DNA of 64,000 nucleotides from Amphiura filiformis (GCF_039555335.1 NC_092628.1:32867727-32931726); one strand, 5' to 3'; shown: positions 35,580-47,114, numbered from the stretch's first letter. Made by a program: numbers and translations. Notes: generated from the letters alone by a model not told the origin.

Positions 35580-36260
35580 TGCTGATAGCGCTACTCACCC
35601 TATCTACTGCTGATAGCACTTGATAGCACTTCATCAACTATCTATATACTGCTGATAGCACTTCATCAACTATACTGCTCTGATAGCACTTCATCAACTA
35701 TATCTACTGCTGATAGCAATTCGTCAACTATCTACTGCTGATAGCACTTCATCAACTATCTACTGCTGATAGCAATTCGTCAACTATCTACTGCTGACAG
35801 CACTTCACCAACTATCTACTGCTGATAGCACTTCATCAACTATCTACTGCTGATAGCAATTCGTCAACTATCTACTGCTGACAGCACTTCATCAACTATC
35901 TACTGCTGATAGCGCTCTACTTTGTCCACTATATATACTGTTGATAGCACTTCATCAACTATCTACTGCTGATAGCACTTCATCAACTATCTACTGCTGA
36001 CAGCACTTCATCAACTATCTACTGCTGATAGCACTTCATCAACTATCTACTGCTGATAGCACTTCATCAACTATCTACTGCTGATAACACTTGATCAATA
36101 TCTACTGCTGATAGCGCTCTACTTTGTCCACTATCTATACTGTTGATAGCACTTCATCAACTATCTACTGCTGATAGCACTTCATCAAATCAACTAGACT
36201 GCTGATAGCACTGCATCAACTATCTACTGCTGATAACACTTTATCAATATCTACTGTGAT
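35580..36260 (+). repeat. Satellite array, forward orientation, part 2
   Basis: The array resumes with the 28-bp form dominant (GCACTTCATCAACTATCTAC). Variants with GCAATTCGTCAAC recur, pointing to local amplification of sub-blocks. Confidence 0.9.
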
Positions 36261-37084
36261 ATACCAAGGTCTCGGTCTCGGTCTCGGACCTCAAAATTCT
36301 CGGTCTTGAACGTTTTTAAGTTCGAGACATGTTGAGACCTGAAAAAACAATATGATTTTCTGTTGTCTGTTGTTGTTCATCACTTATTTCTTACCAAATT
36401 TCAATGAATGTTGAAATGCACAATCATTTATATTATGTAAATAATCGAAATATGCGCCCAAATTGTTTTTACAAGAATAATGATACAGAAATCATTTATA
36501 AATTATACATGATAATGATGTGTATGATGAGACAATGAGTTTAGGGACTCAACAATAAATGGAGTGTTGGAATGAACGTGATGAATGTTGAAACTCACAA
36601 TCATTTATGTAAATAATCGAAATATGAACCCAAATTGAAACTCACAATCATTTATATGATAATGACGTGTATGATGCGACTATGAGTTTAGGGACTTAAC
36701 AATAAATAAACAATAATAGTTATTAATGAAACATAAGTGATCATGTTCAGATGTAAAGTTTCAATTCGTGATTAAACATAAGCACGTTCACCTAAGTTTT
36801 TGCTAGGGGGAAGTCCCCTCCTAAAAATCAGAATAGAAGAAAAAATGAAGCAATAATTGTCCTATGCATCTTATTTTATAGCACGAAAACATTGTCTTTT
36901 GAGCCAAAATAGAGTAAAATTGTTAAATTTTGCGTGCTTTGCGCGCACTGGCCCATAAAATAGCAAAACACACCTTCAGTTGCGTTTAAAAAAAAGTGGT
37001 CTCAGAAGGTTTGGTCTCGGTCTTGGATGAGCAGGTCTCGGTCTCTTTATCGATCTCGGACATGGAGGTCTTAACTAGAACACT
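36261..37084. mobile_element. Insertion with GGTCTCGG ends inside the satellite
   Basis: Non-satellite sequence bounded by GGTCTCGGTCTCGGTCTCGG at 36273 and GGTCTCGGTCTTGG / GGTCTCGGTCTC at 37010-37045. A ~170-base inner segment is duplicated (AATCATTTAT, AATAATCGAAATATG, AGTTTAGGGAC at 36422 and 36598). Family not recognised. Confidence 0.55.
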
Positions 37085-37307
37085 GCTATCTACTGCTGAT
37101 AGCACATTACTTCATCCACTATCTACTGCTGATAGCACATTACCTAAATCATCCTCTATCTACTGCTGATAGCATATTATTTCATCTACTGCTGATAGCA
37201 CATTACTTCATCCACTATCTACTGCTGATAGCGCACTATAGTCATTCCACTAACTGGTGATAGCATATTATACTCCATCAACTATCTACTGCTGATATAC
37301 CGTAAAA
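37085..37307 (+). repeat. Satellite array, forward orientation, part 3
   Basis: Diverged 33-bp units, several truncated, continue between two insertions. Confidence 0.8.
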
Positions 37308-37567
37308 ACTCGATAGTTAGCATATGTGTTTACTATCGAGCGCTTTTGAAAACATGAAATTGTACCAAAGCCCGACGCTTTTCCATCTGAGCTAATGGGG
37401 TTGAGACACAAATTTGCAGGTTTACTTGTTCGTATATAACTATATGTGCATGTATCGATGATTTGCTCAAAATCCTTTACACTTTTGTGGATGGTGCTCT
37501 TCATGTTTGCATGTTTTAAAATCGCTCGATAGTAAGCACATATGCTAACTATCGAGGTTTTACGGTA
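37308..37567. mobile_element. TA-flanked MITE, TIR TACCGTAAAAACTCGATAG
   Basis: The left end TACCGTAAAAACTCGATAGT with TAGCATATGTG is mirrored at 37527-37567. An inner TTACTATCGAGCG pair extends the arms to about 50 bases. Flanking TA and TIR style suggest a Tc1/mariner-type mobiliser. It splits one satellite unit at its GATA. Confidence 0.85.
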
Positions 37568-37960
37568 GCACACTACTTCTCGTCCACTATATACTACCGG
37601 ATCTACTACTGATGGCACTGTTACGGTACTTCATCCAATATCTACTGCTGATAAAACACTACTTCGTCCACTATCTACTGCTGATATAGCCATGTATGAT
37701 AGCACACTTCTTTACCCACTATAAAACATGATATACTGCTGATGCCTGATAGCATCCTATTTCATCCACTATCTTCTGCTGATAGCACATACTTCAGTCA
37801 CTATCTACTGCTGATAGCACATTCATTACTTCAGCAACTATCTACTGCTGACAGCACACTACTTCTCATCTACTCTATCTATTGCTGATAACACTGTACT
37901 TCCCATATCTACTGATGGTAGCACAACTCTTCGTTCACTATATTTATTGATGATAGCGCA
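37568..37960 (+). repeat. Satellite array, forward orientation, degenerate end
   Basis: Heavily diverged units (CTACTGCTGATA still recognisable) fade out near 37960. Confidence 0.8.
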
Positions 37961-37969
37961 TTAAGGACA

Positions 37970-38170
37970 CGGAGCACGGTGTCATCGCCCCGATATCTTC
38001 ATGGCAGAAATCTCCATGGTAGGTTGAATCCACCGCCACGCATGGCCATTTTGTTCCGACCTGTTTAATAGTTTTGAGATGCATAATGGGCCGAGGGACA
38101 TCTGACTAAGGCTACTGACAATAGCCCGGTGACTGACCTCGCTGTGTGTAAGTGAGCATAGTACGCCATA
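37970..38170. repeat. Dispersed repeat, inverted partner at 51595-51790
   Basis: GTGTCATCG, ATATCTTCATGGCAGAAAT, CCATGGTAGGTTGAATCCA and GGCTACTGACAATAGCC match the reverse complement of 51595-51790 in order. Confidence 0.7.
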
Positions 38171-38796
38171 GCTCATTTCTCAATTTCACATTTCTAGCAC
38201 AATCACCGAGCATGAAAATTCATTGTCATCACAATATCAGATGATCAACAATTATATAAATTATATGCCAAATTTGCCTATTTCATAAACATTGAAAATA
38301 AGTGTCCCTAAAATGGTTACATGTAGAAAATGAACCACATTTTGCGATGAAACAACAAAACAATGTATTTTTTTATTTATTCATTCTTCCTAAGCATGAC
38401 AAGTGTCTACTAAGTTTCAACTATGTACTCCAAGTCACGGAAGACGACAGAGGCGTCAAATCGCACGATGAAAGTTGAGCACATCTTTGTTTTCATATTT
38501 TTCAATTTTTCTCGACTAAATTTACTCTTTGTATGAGTGGCCCAGTGCAGTGGTGTACTAAAGTTCCATGCCAAAGACTCAGCCGAAAACCCGGGCATGA
38601 AGTGCTTTAATTTAAAGATCCAGGATGTGAGCAGTGTAAACTAACATTTTGTGGAAAACAAATAATCGGAATCTATTATTTTTTGAAATAAAACATTAAA
38701 GTTGCTTCAAGGTTATTAACCATATTGATTGAACAAGCAAGACTCAAATTAATAGCATTTAATGTATCGTTTAAGCTTATTGATTATGTATAAATT
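38171..38796. other. No gene seen
   Basis: Unique-looking AT-rich DNA. Short open frames without domains. Confidence 0.5.
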
Positions 38797-39052
38797 AGAG
38801 CCATAAATATTCCGCGATACAGAAAACGGACGAATTTTACGGAATCCGAGGTAAAACGGAAAACAGGATTTCATGTAGTTGAAAAAAAATTTGAAATAAT
38901 AATAAAAAAGTGAATTAAATACAGAAAAAATCTAAATGTGTGTCTGTTTTTGTTTTCAATAAAATAAACGTGTAAAAAGTGCGATAAATAATACCCTATT
39001 TACCCATCTCCACATCGCTGCCAAAGCACATCCAATATTGCATCATTTCACC

Positions 39053-39556
39053 GGCGGGGGGGCACTCAACTTTAGAAGTGACGGGAATTTGCATACTGGC
39101 GTCGCGAAGTAGGGGCCTATCGGGTACAAAGCGTTATTTTAAAAGGGGGTAATTGGGTAAAAACAAAATAAAAAAGGGGGTCATTGGGTATAGATTTTGA
39201 AAAAAAGGGGGTCATTGAGTATAAGATTTCAAAAAAAGGGTCATCGGGTAGAAAATTTTGAAAAAAATTGAGCAAAATTGTGAAAGTTTCGGCATAATTT
39301 TGAAAAAATTGAGCAAAATTTAAAAGTTTCGGCATTATTTTTTGGCATTTTGATGATGCTATTCTTGAAAATCTAGAAAAAAGGGGGTCATTGGGTAACT
39401 GCAACCAAAAATAGGGGGTCATTGGGTAGCCGCAACTAAAAAAAGGGGGGGCATCGGGTATGACTTTTAAAAAAGGGGGTCATTGGGTATAGTCGACTTC
39501 AAAAGAGGGGGCCTATTGACAGGCACATACCGTCACTTCCAAAGTTGAGTGCCCCA
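39053..39556. mobile_element. Foldback with GGGGTCATTGGGTA internal repeats
   Basis: GGGGGGCACTCAACTTTAGA and AGTGACGG at the left are mirrored by CCGTCACTTCCAAAGTTGAG and TGCCCC at the right. Inside, GGGGGTCATTGGGTA recurs many times. The reverse-strand open frame here reflects that repeat, not a gene. Relatives lie at 22175 and 43095. Confidence 0.75.
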
Positions 39557-39641
39557 GGGGGCATTCAGCACTGTACAGAAATTATGATGTATAATGCTGT
39601 ATTTCAACGGAGATGTGGAGAATCAGCTCACCTAGTTACTG

Positions 39642-39946
39642 TAGACGAATCCAATTTCACGCATTCCTACACCTCAATGGCAGCCAAAGCTGGGTCCCTG
39701 TCGGCTCCATCTCACCTACTGGGAAATGACGCGGCCTTGGAGGGCATTTTAAAACTGCATTCTATCACCCGTGTTACACGTAGACAAAAGAATGATGACA
39801 GCTTACAACACAAAAGAATCTAACATCGAATTTTAAGCGGCTTTAATCCACCCAATTGGGCAGTCACAACACCAGTTAGGTGCTGCGGGGACCCAATAAT
39901 GGCCGACCAAATCCTGACCATGACTTGGCTCGTTGGATTCGTCTAT
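39642..39946. mobile_element. MITE with TIR ATAGACGAATCC, copy 2 (reversed)
   Basis: TAGACGAATCCAATTTCACG at the left and CGTTGGATTCGTCTAT at the right, reversed relative to copy 1 at 24538-24844. The forward open frame across it is incidental. Confidence 0.75.
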
Positions 39947-39953
39947 AATAGAC

Positions 39954-40276
39954 TACCGTAAAATGTGGTAACTTTGGGCACTTTTCAGAGTTTTTAAACC
40001 ACTGCTTCCAACCAAAACCAATTATATTTCTAATTAAGTCTTTTTTATGACATTAGGGTTCCCTCCGGGGTTCCCTTCTATCCCTTGAAGTTAAAAAAGA
40101 TTTTTAAATAATTTTGTAAGGGTGCCCTAGGGGTTAAAAATAGCCTGACCAAAGTTACCCCGCATTTGGGGCAACTTTGGTCAGAGTATTACATTTCATG
40201 AAGAAGAAAAATTTAGAAAAATATATTTGACCGACCAAAGTTACCCCGCTGACCGAAGTTACCCCATTTTACGGTA
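39954..40276. mobile_element. TA-flanked MITE, TIR TACCGTAAAATG, copy 1
   Basis: TACCGTAAAATGTGGTAACT with TTGGGCACTTTT opposes TGACCGAAGTTACCCCATTT with TACGGTA. A longer relative in the other orientation is at 50476-51056. Confidence 0.8.
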
Positions 40277-40479
40277 TTGGTTAATAATGGTACGTTACCA
40301 CACACATGCATAGTTTGTAATATATTTTATTAAACTTCTTGAAAGGTAAGAGGGACAAAACATGGTAAAACCGACAAAACACGGAACATGCGGAAAGCCC
40401 CAAGAAAACGGAAAAACACGGAAAGCGGCATTTGATAAAACGGAATTTTAAAAGTAGAAAACGGAAAACTTATGGCTCT

Positions 40480-41128
40480 AAATTATGTATATATAAATAT
40501 AAGGAGTAGATATCTGCGTATCTGACCTATATACCTGGATTCTTATGATTACATTTACGACGAAAACGGAATAAACATCTAATCTATTTACCATGTTTAC
40601 TTGAGTGTATGGGCTAGAAAAGTTCCACAAAAATGTAAATCAAATACCAAAATCAACATATATATTTAATACACCTCACAACCATGCCTCATATACTCTG
40701 ACCTACTTCCTGATTGGCTGAGCTTTAGCCTCGTTACCAGTGGTTTAAACCCCCGGTTTAAACCACCATCTTAACATTGTAACCCTATAACCCTATATGC
40801 ATATGTCAAACACATTAATCGCTTAAAGTCGCATTCTGTGCTTGTCATTTTCTGAAATGAAACATTTGGCCCCCCCCCCCAAAAAAAAACACAACCAAAC
40901 AAAACAACAAGGAAACGGCATTATTGACAAAGTTGAGGCCCCGTTGAAATACATGTATAGGCCTATAGCTAAGTTCTCTTAAGTAGAGAACGATCATGTA
41001 AAATGTCTTATTTTGTATTCAATACACCTCTGTCGGGTTAACTACCAACAGGCTATGTTGTAAGCACATCTATATATGCCAAAATCCTCTGGATGAGCAA
41101 CTCACTGAATGGGCCTTTAATGGCTTAA
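40480..41128. repeat. Unassigned DNA with a dispersed repeat (partner 55370-55530)
   Basis: 40908-41065 (GGAAACGGCA, ATTGACAAAGTTGAGGCCCC, AATACATGTA, CAGGCTATGTTGTAAGCACA) matches 55370-55505. It lies upstream of signal-peptide exon A here but downstream of exon B there. Confidence 0.6.
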
Positions 41129-41398
41129 TTGACATTCACAAACCCGAACCAGGATCATTTCCGAGAAAACCCTGTGTACAGTGCCGACTGTTTGAAACTG
41201 TTTAATCACTCCATTTTAAGCTATGTCACTCGATCAACATATTGGTTAATAGAAACAGTGAAAAGGACTCGCTTAATGCATTATTTTGAATGGAACTCTT
41301 GGAAACAGACTTTTTGAATGGAGCTCTGGGAAACAGACTATAAGATCTGGTGGAGATACTTTTTTGATACTGGATTCTTTATTGTAAACATTGATAAA

Positions 41399-41477
41399 AT
41401 GCTACCTCATTGCAGACTACTTGTGTATTTTCTGCTTACGTGTGGCTGCTTAGATGTTGTCTTCGCTGGAACAACTA
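41399..41477 (+). CDS. Signal-peptide first exon A (secreted or receptor protein)
   Basis: ATG 41399 opens 26 codons plus one base, MLPHCRLLVYFLLTCGCLDVVFAGTT. This is a textbook signal peptide: basic start, hydrophobic core LLVYFLLTCGCLDVV, small residues FA-G at the likely cleavage site. The exon ends at A|GTAAGT (donor 41478), a strong consensus in phase 1. An in-frame upstream ATG at 41318 would add 27 residues without a better leader, so 41399 is preferred. It would splice in frame to the Ig exon at 62884. No Ig-type exon is visible between here and exon B, so it is an alternative first exon, a paralogue remnant, or the start of another gene. Confidence 0.6.
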
Positions 41478-41667
41478 GTAAGTTTTATTTTTTCTGTTTC
41501 TTGAACATGAGCACTTGATGGTAACTGATAAGAAACTTTATCCATTTTTTTTTTAAAGAATACATTTATATCATCTTCATGTTTCTTCTGTGATTATTTT
41601 GTTTTTCATTTTTATTGTCATCATCATCGTTATCGTTATCAGCATAATCATCATCATCACGATCATT

Positions 41668-41698
<31 letters not shown>

Positions 41699-42017
41699 GC
41701 ATAATCATCATCATCATCATCATCCATCATGAGTGAGACTTTAATACCCTATGCTTGAATTACATACATTTCTAAAATTAAACACATGCAGTGTATTTGT
41801 TTTCCCCCGGTTTTTCCCTTTGCTATTAATTTTTGCCTGCGATAAAGTAGAGCCAAACATTTCCCATGATGTTAAAATTGCTTTGATGAGCATGACAATT
41901 ACTTGGGAATTAAAATGATGCGAATTATGATATTGTGGTAGTCCCCGGGGTGGTCCCACATTATCTTCTTAAACTTTTATCTTAAGCTTTATCCTATAGT
42001 CATGCTTTCCTCGAAGC
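41478..42017. other. Putative intron with ATC microsatellite
   Basis: Follows the exon A donor. 41617-41731 holds an interrupted ATC/CAT run. No further exon recognised. Confidence 0.4.
41617..41731. repeat. ATC trinucleotide microsatellite
   Basis: More than 25 CAT units with GTT and AGC interruptions. Confidence 0.9.
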
Positions 42018-42209
42018 TCCTCGAGGCAGTAAAGTAAAATTAAATTGTGTGATTTTCTTAAAATTGCCAATTTTTGCAGGAATCTGTTATGCTAGTTGGA
42101 ATCTTTGCGTCATTTCCTTCAGGCTAAAATGTGTACTTTAATATAGTTATCATTATGTTTCGAAATACAGTAAAAACCAATATCTACCGGTAAATTACTG
42201 CCTCGAGGA
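42018..42209. mobile_element. Short foldback, ends TCCTCGAGGCAGTAA
   Basis: TCCTCGAGGCAGTAA at 42018 and TTACTGCCTCGAGGA at 42195 are exact inverses. Confidence 0.6.
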
Positions 42210-42265
42210 ATTATTATGGACTTTAAATGAAATGTGAAAAAGCAAAACGGCCTGTAAACCATTAT

Positions 42266-42557
42266 GTCCGTATATATAATTATGCACAAAACAAGTCAGA
42301 CCAGGTCTAACGTTAGACCTGGTTTAACCATGGAGGTTAGACATAGGGAAGGATTCCTTTCTATTCCTCCTTTAATCCTAGTAAAGTCGAAAAATTAAAT
42401 TGCAACCATCTAATATTAAGCTACATGTATTTGCCCTTACCAGGATCTACAATATTATAGAATATATGTAAATACCAAAAAGTTCCTTCGCCGTGGACCT
42501 AATCTCCATAGTTAGACCAGGTCTAAAGTTAGTCTAACTTGTTTTGTGCATACGGAC
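42266..42557. mobile_element. MITE, TIR GTCCGTAT...GCACAAAACAAGT
   Basis: GTCCGTAT, GCACAAAACAAGT and AGACCAGGTCTAAC at the left are mirrored by GTTAGACCAGGTCTAAAGTT, ACTTGTTTTGTGC and ATACGGAC at the right. The GGTCTAACGTTAGACC palindrome sits in the left arm. Confidence 0.75.
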
Positions 42558-43094
42558 CTAAAAGTGGTTTTAACGGCTACCATGGCTACGGTCATGACAA
42601 TTATACAGGATGTGTAGGTGGGTGAGAAGTACATTTTGTTTGTAAAGTTTGTTGCTGATCTCAAAGATATAAGTCAGTCAAGTTTATCCTATTTTGGCCA
42701 AAAACATGATGTTCAAGTGGGGGCTAAAAAAGAAAATACACAGAGCAATTTTGGCCCCTTAGGCCCAGGCCCATCTGGCCCAATGGTAAATGCGGCCCTG
42801 TCTATTATTGAAGTTCATGTAAACTAGCAAAGAGCGGGTGACCCAACATGTACCCATGGCGCGAAATGTGAATTCTAGTTTCGAACTTAATTAGTGTTGA
42901 CTAGTTGACTAGATGGTTTGCAATTATTAAAATGAAAATAAGCCTAGATTGAAATAAGAGTTTACGTTCCCCACAGGTTAAACATCATGGAATCGGGCGA
43001 TTAAATCATTAGTGTATTTTTGTATCCCTGATCAAAAGTGCCGGACTGCCAGATAATCATAAGTACAAAACAAACTTAAAGTAATGTTAGAAAC
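42558..43094. other. No gene seen
   Basis: A short open frame at 42618-42827 has a Gly/Pro-rich end but no known domain. Confidence 0.4.
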
Positions 43095-43515
43095 CGGGGG
43101 GCACTCCAACTTTGGAGGTGACGCGTATGTGTAGGGCTGTTAAGACCCCCTTTTTCTGCATCGCTGTCACCCAAAGACCCCATATTTTTTTACGAACACA
43201 TGCTCTATCACCCGAAGACCCCTTATTTTTCCATTTGATCTGTCACCCAAAGACCCTTATTTTTCAATTTGAACAGCAACTTTCATTTATCACTGATTTT
43301 GTTACTTATTTTTAAAAAACAAAGAAATTTGAAGCCATTTAGAACTAGAAATTTGATTTTCGAGGTTTCTGTGGCGCTGTTTCGGTTCTCACCCAAAGAT
43401 GCCATTAAAAAAGGTCATGTTCTCACCCAATGACCCCATATTTTTTACATTTTGCTCTCACCGAATGCCCCTGGGTGCGAAAGTGCCAGCCCTACACCTA
43501 TATCCATTTCAAATC
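43095..43515. mobile_element. Repeat related to the GGGGGCACT foldback family
   Basis: GGGGGGCACTCCAACTTTGG and AGGTGACG start it. CACCCAAAGACCCC-type units follow, and CCCCCCCCCAGGGG closes it. Related to 39053-39556 but diverged. Confidence 0.55.
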
Positions 43516-43862
43516 GAAGTACCCCCCCCCAGGGGTTAGAAAGTTTGTTTGAACAGAAAAAATTAAAATAACGCAAAAACAACCTTATTTAAGTTAAAGT
43601 CAGTTTCAGATCTGGTGCCTTTATCGTGCATAATGTGTCGCATTCAAAATACATGGTACCTCGTGGACAAATAATGAAATTGGGTATCGCAGCAAAAGGC
43701 CTCATAAAAATTAAACGGTAGTACTAGCGAGTCACTTCATTTTTTCACAGAAGGTGACTATTGAGTGTGGCATTTATAGAAACTTTCAATAATTGGTTTT
43801 TACATAAATATCGATTATTTGCTCTATTGCACTTTTTTGACTCACCCTGTACTCTAGACCAA
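43516..43862. repeat. Fragment of the mariner-type element at 30031-31200
   Basis: GGACAAATAATGAAATTGGG, TATCGC and GCTCTATTGCAC with TTTTTTGACTCACCCTGTA match the right part of that element without the TTAA insertion. Confidence 0.65.
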
Positions 43863-44489
43863 CAATTTAGCACTGGTTATGAGGCCCAAAAGTTTCCGTA
43901 ATTCCAGGTATAAGACCACCCTTAACTTACTGAGATTAAGGGGATAAAGTTGGGCCATTGGCTGGCATCCATTGCATATAACAAATATAGAGCAGATATT
44001 CTACCTTTTATTCATTCATACATCAAGACAAATTATTTGCCACAATTTTCGCCAAAATCGGAGCAAGTTGAAATTTTTACCCCTGTACGGCCAAGAATGC
44101 GCAGTTTTGACCAAAAAAATATGTTTTTGTTTTGTAGAATAATGTAGACAGCACAAACTAGGCCGCACAATTCTAAAACAACATCTTTTGCACAGAGTTC
44201 AATGGGATTTGAAAAGTAAAGTGGCAGTTGAAACTCTAGTGATAACACTTTCGCAGTGCATGATGGGGCTTTTCATCTTCTGAACTAGGCCTATTATAGT
44301 TTTAAAATCCTTGTGATCAGACGAATACTTTGGTGTATCATTCAACAAGATTGGATATTTATTTTATCCCTGTATGATGACCTGTTGTGACTTCTAGCTG
44401 TCATATGCCTCCCATCTTAAAACTAGAGCGGTTACCGCACCACAGCTGAACCATGGGGCTTTGGCATTATATTGTGGTATACCACTTTC
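43863..44489. other. No gene seen
   Basis: AT-rich; two short overlapping open frames on opposite strands without domains. Confidence 0.4.
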
Positions 44490-44965
44490 ACCCGGGAGTC
44501 ATACGTTCTTGGGTTATCTAGATATGAAAAGAACCCAAAATAGGAATATTGACCCAAGTCATATGATGAGTGTCTCCTCCGGAAATTATTTTTAGTACAT
44601 TCTTTACTTTTACTCTTTCATTTGACACCACTCGGGGGTCATACCTTCTTGGCACTTCAAGATATGAGAAGGACCCAAAATATGAATATTGACCCAGGTC
44701 TTATCAGGAGTGTCACCCCGGTGGGAAAAGTAATTTTAGTAGGCCTACATTCTTTACTTCTTTCTCTTTCATTTGGTACCTCTCGTGGGGCTCATACCTT
44801 CTTGGCATTTTGAGATACGAAAAGGGCCCATATGAATATTGACCCGGGTCTCATGTTGAGTGCCACCCCGGGTAGGGAAATATTTTTATTATATTCTTTA
44901 CTTTTTTCTCTTTACTTTGAGACCACTTGGGGTCATACCTATCATGCCTATGTGGCATTTTGAGA
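44490..44965. repeat. About four tandem copies of a ~145-bp unit
   Basis: GGGTCATACCTTCTTGGCA, GATATGAGAAGGACCC, ATGAATATTGACCC, AGTGTCACCCC and ATTCTTTACTTTTT-type blocks recur in order beginning near 44495, 44632, 44784 and 44927. Confidence 0.75.
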
Positions 44966-45339
44966 TATGTCCATTCCAGACCAAATGGTTGGTCAGTATG
45001 GTCAGTGAGTAAGTAAGTAAATGAGATACACTATACAGACTGATACCATTTCATGGTTGTAGCAATAGGCCTAAACTTTGTACCATGTACTTGAACAGTA
45101 CTGCATGTGTGGAAACTCTCATGCTTTTATCACTATAAAGTGCACACTTGTACCAAATTTGGGAGATTGGCCAGTCAGAAATTAATTCATTCACTCATTG
45201 ATCATGTTGATCTGGAGCTATCTGGAATTATTAATTGTCACGCCCAGCCCTGTCGGTGTCGGGTGACTGTAGTGTATGATTAGCTCACGCTTCGCCCAGC
45301 GCCCCCGGGTTGGGGTGGGGATGTAATTGCTCCAGATTG
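44966..45339. other. No gene seen
   Basis: Short GTAAGTAAGTAA run at 45008; otherwise nothing recognised. Confidence 0.4.
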
Positions 45340-46165
45340 AACTTGGTAGATAGAAACACTATACTAGAATTTTGGAATGTCAGGACGCTAAGGAAGGCTC
45401 CATTACTCCACACGATAACAGTCTGCAACTCTGCATCATCCGACAAAATGCAATTCATATCTGAAGATTCCAGAGCGGATTTCACGCTGAACCAAATGCC
45501 CATTGACTAAGTAAATAACTTGTCTTTCTTGGTAGTGTGCCCTCAGTCAGAGAGAATACTACTAATTTACTAAATGTAGCACAATGCTGGCAACCTGAGT
45601 ATTTGGTAGACTAAAAAATACCAACAATTTAACCACGGACATCAATAACATCATCAGATCTCTAAAAGTAAAAATCTACCAGTAGCACATCCTTCCTATT
45701 GACCCTATGGGTGAGAATCGGAGCGCTATTCGCGAAGCAGATCGTCACAGACTTGATGTTTTCAAAATGAGATGCCTTAGGGAGCTTTATGGAAATGCAT
45801 GGAGTAGCTTGGAGTTTCCCTCATTGACAAATCCGCAATAATTACACAAGACAGAGTCGTCAATCACAAGCTCCATCAATTATGTTATTTGCCGGAGACG
45901 ATTGAAATAGGCTAACAATATCTTCAGCATGCATGCTTCAACATCGCCTCCTCCAAGCTTCAGCAAAAAATGGCCACCATGCCGTCCACCAATAAAATGG
46001 AGAGACCAAATTCAGATATGAGAATGACCTCACATAGAGCTACAAGCAGCGGACAGAACTGAATTGAGGAGGCTAACTCAGCAGAGGGCAAAGTGACCTC
46101 GAGAAAGTGACACGGCGTCCGAATGCACCACGATCGATGATCTAGTAGAACTCAAAAGTTATATA
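45340..46165 (+). pseudogene. Non-LTR retrotransposon remnant (endonuclease start and C-terminal parts)
   Basis: DRNTILEFWNVRTLRKAPLL at 45350-45408 contains the WNVRTL block near the start of LINE APE-type endonucleases. At 45725-45815 the frame reads READRHRLDVFKMRCLREL and YGNAW, typical of the sequence after the RT in several LINE clades. RPPIKWRDQI and an Arg/Glu-rich tail follow near 45985-46090. The RT core between them is missing, so it is a deleted, frame-broken copy. Confidence 0.6.
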
Positions 46166-46452
46166 ATGGTTTGAATCAAACTGAAAGGGTGCAAGACCAA
46201 AGCCATTACTTTTAAGACATTAGTCCCAAACTTGACTGCTGTAGCATGGGACCCCAACAAACACACATTGAAACAGTTGAAAAGGTTCAGCGTAGAGCGA
46301 CACGCTTGAAACCAGTGAGGCTAAGCGCCTCCATAAACTAGAATGGGAAACCTGGACACAAAACGCCAGAAAGCTCGTCTCACCACCATCTTCAAAGAAA
46401 TGAATTCGCTGGCACCATCAAACATTGACAATCTCAAGTTCACAACTAAAGA

Positions 46453-47114
46453 CAGGGACATATTTAAGCAGTGGCCCGGTGGCCCGGGGCCAGTGGATTT
46501 TGCATCGGGCCAGTAAACTTCCAACAATGCTGGCCCGGCGGGCCACTAGATTTTTGAGCCTGATATAACACATTTGAGACAAGATATAATCAGTGATGGC
46601 CATATTTTACACACAGTTTCTGCTCCGCCTGTCATCTGTAATTTATATCTTTAATGATTTTTCGTAAGTTTATATTCTTATTCTTGTTTGATAGCAAGTT
46701 GGAAAGGCAGGACTACTGACTGAATTTGTGTTAGTAACTACACTCTTTACATTGAGTACATTCAGTACAAAACAAGGTTTGCTTGACTTTAAAGGGCTCA
46801 GCAAAGTTTCCACATATTATTTTCGTGGGAGAGCACATCAGAAATATCGAATTACATTTTGAAAACGAGGATGTCCTTCTGATATCATAACATTTTTTTT
46901 TTTTTGAAATTCGCGATATACACATTTCATGACAAATGATTAAAAATTCATATAGATTTTTTTCCAAAAAACACCAAAAAAAAAGTTCATTGTTTTTTAT
47001 TGCAATAGAACAAATTGAAAAAGCTGGGCCAGTAAATTTATTACAGGGCCACTAGATTTGACATTTCACTGGCCCGGAGGGCCAGTAGAAAACTAAAACC
47101 TAAGTCTGTCCCTG
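46453..47114. mobile_element. hAT-like non-autonomous element nested in the LINE
   Basis: CAGGGACA at 46453 and TGTCCCTG ending 47114 are inverted ends of hAT style. CTAAAGAC occurs on both sides (46446-46453 and 47115-47122) as the 8-bp target duplication. GGCCCGG-rich and GGGCCAGTA/GGGCCACTAGATTT blocks repeat near both ends. It contains a piece of the TTAA foldback family. Confidence 0.8.
46795..46985. repeat. Partial TTAA foldback copy inside the hAT-like element
   Basis: GAGCACATCAGAAATATCGA, GATGTCCTTCTGATATCA and CACATTTCATGACAAATGAT follow the family order with more divergence, then stop near the palindrome centre. Confidence 0.7.

Larger units (their letters stand above)
38797..40479. 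mobile_element. TIR element (AGAGCCATAA) carrying three nested insertions
   Basis: AGAGCCATAA at 38797 and TTATGGCTCT ending 40479, with TAAATTA on both sides (38791-38797 and 40479-40485) as a probable target duplication. Its own sequence, with repeated AAAACGGAAAA-type blocks at both ends, is split by the foldback at 39053-39556, the MITE at 39642-39946 and the MITE at 39954-40276. No transposase frame. Confidence 0.65.

Noticed and set aside
31201..36260. Regular repeats resembling a CRISPR array
   Set aside because: Units are head-to-tail without unique spacers, and the window is eukaryotic.
39117..39422. Reverse-strand open frame with NDPLF repeats
   Set aside because: Produced by the GGGGTCATTGGGTA repeat inside a foldback element.
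39545..39823. 92-codon forward frame
   Set aside because: It crosses the boundary of two mobile elements (ends of 39053-39556 and start of 39642-39946).
41129..41398. Upstream in-frame or nearby ATGs extending signal-peptide exon A
   Set aside because: The 41129 frame stops at 41317. The 41318 ATG is in frame but buries the signal peptide behind 27 residues, so ATG 41399 is more likely.
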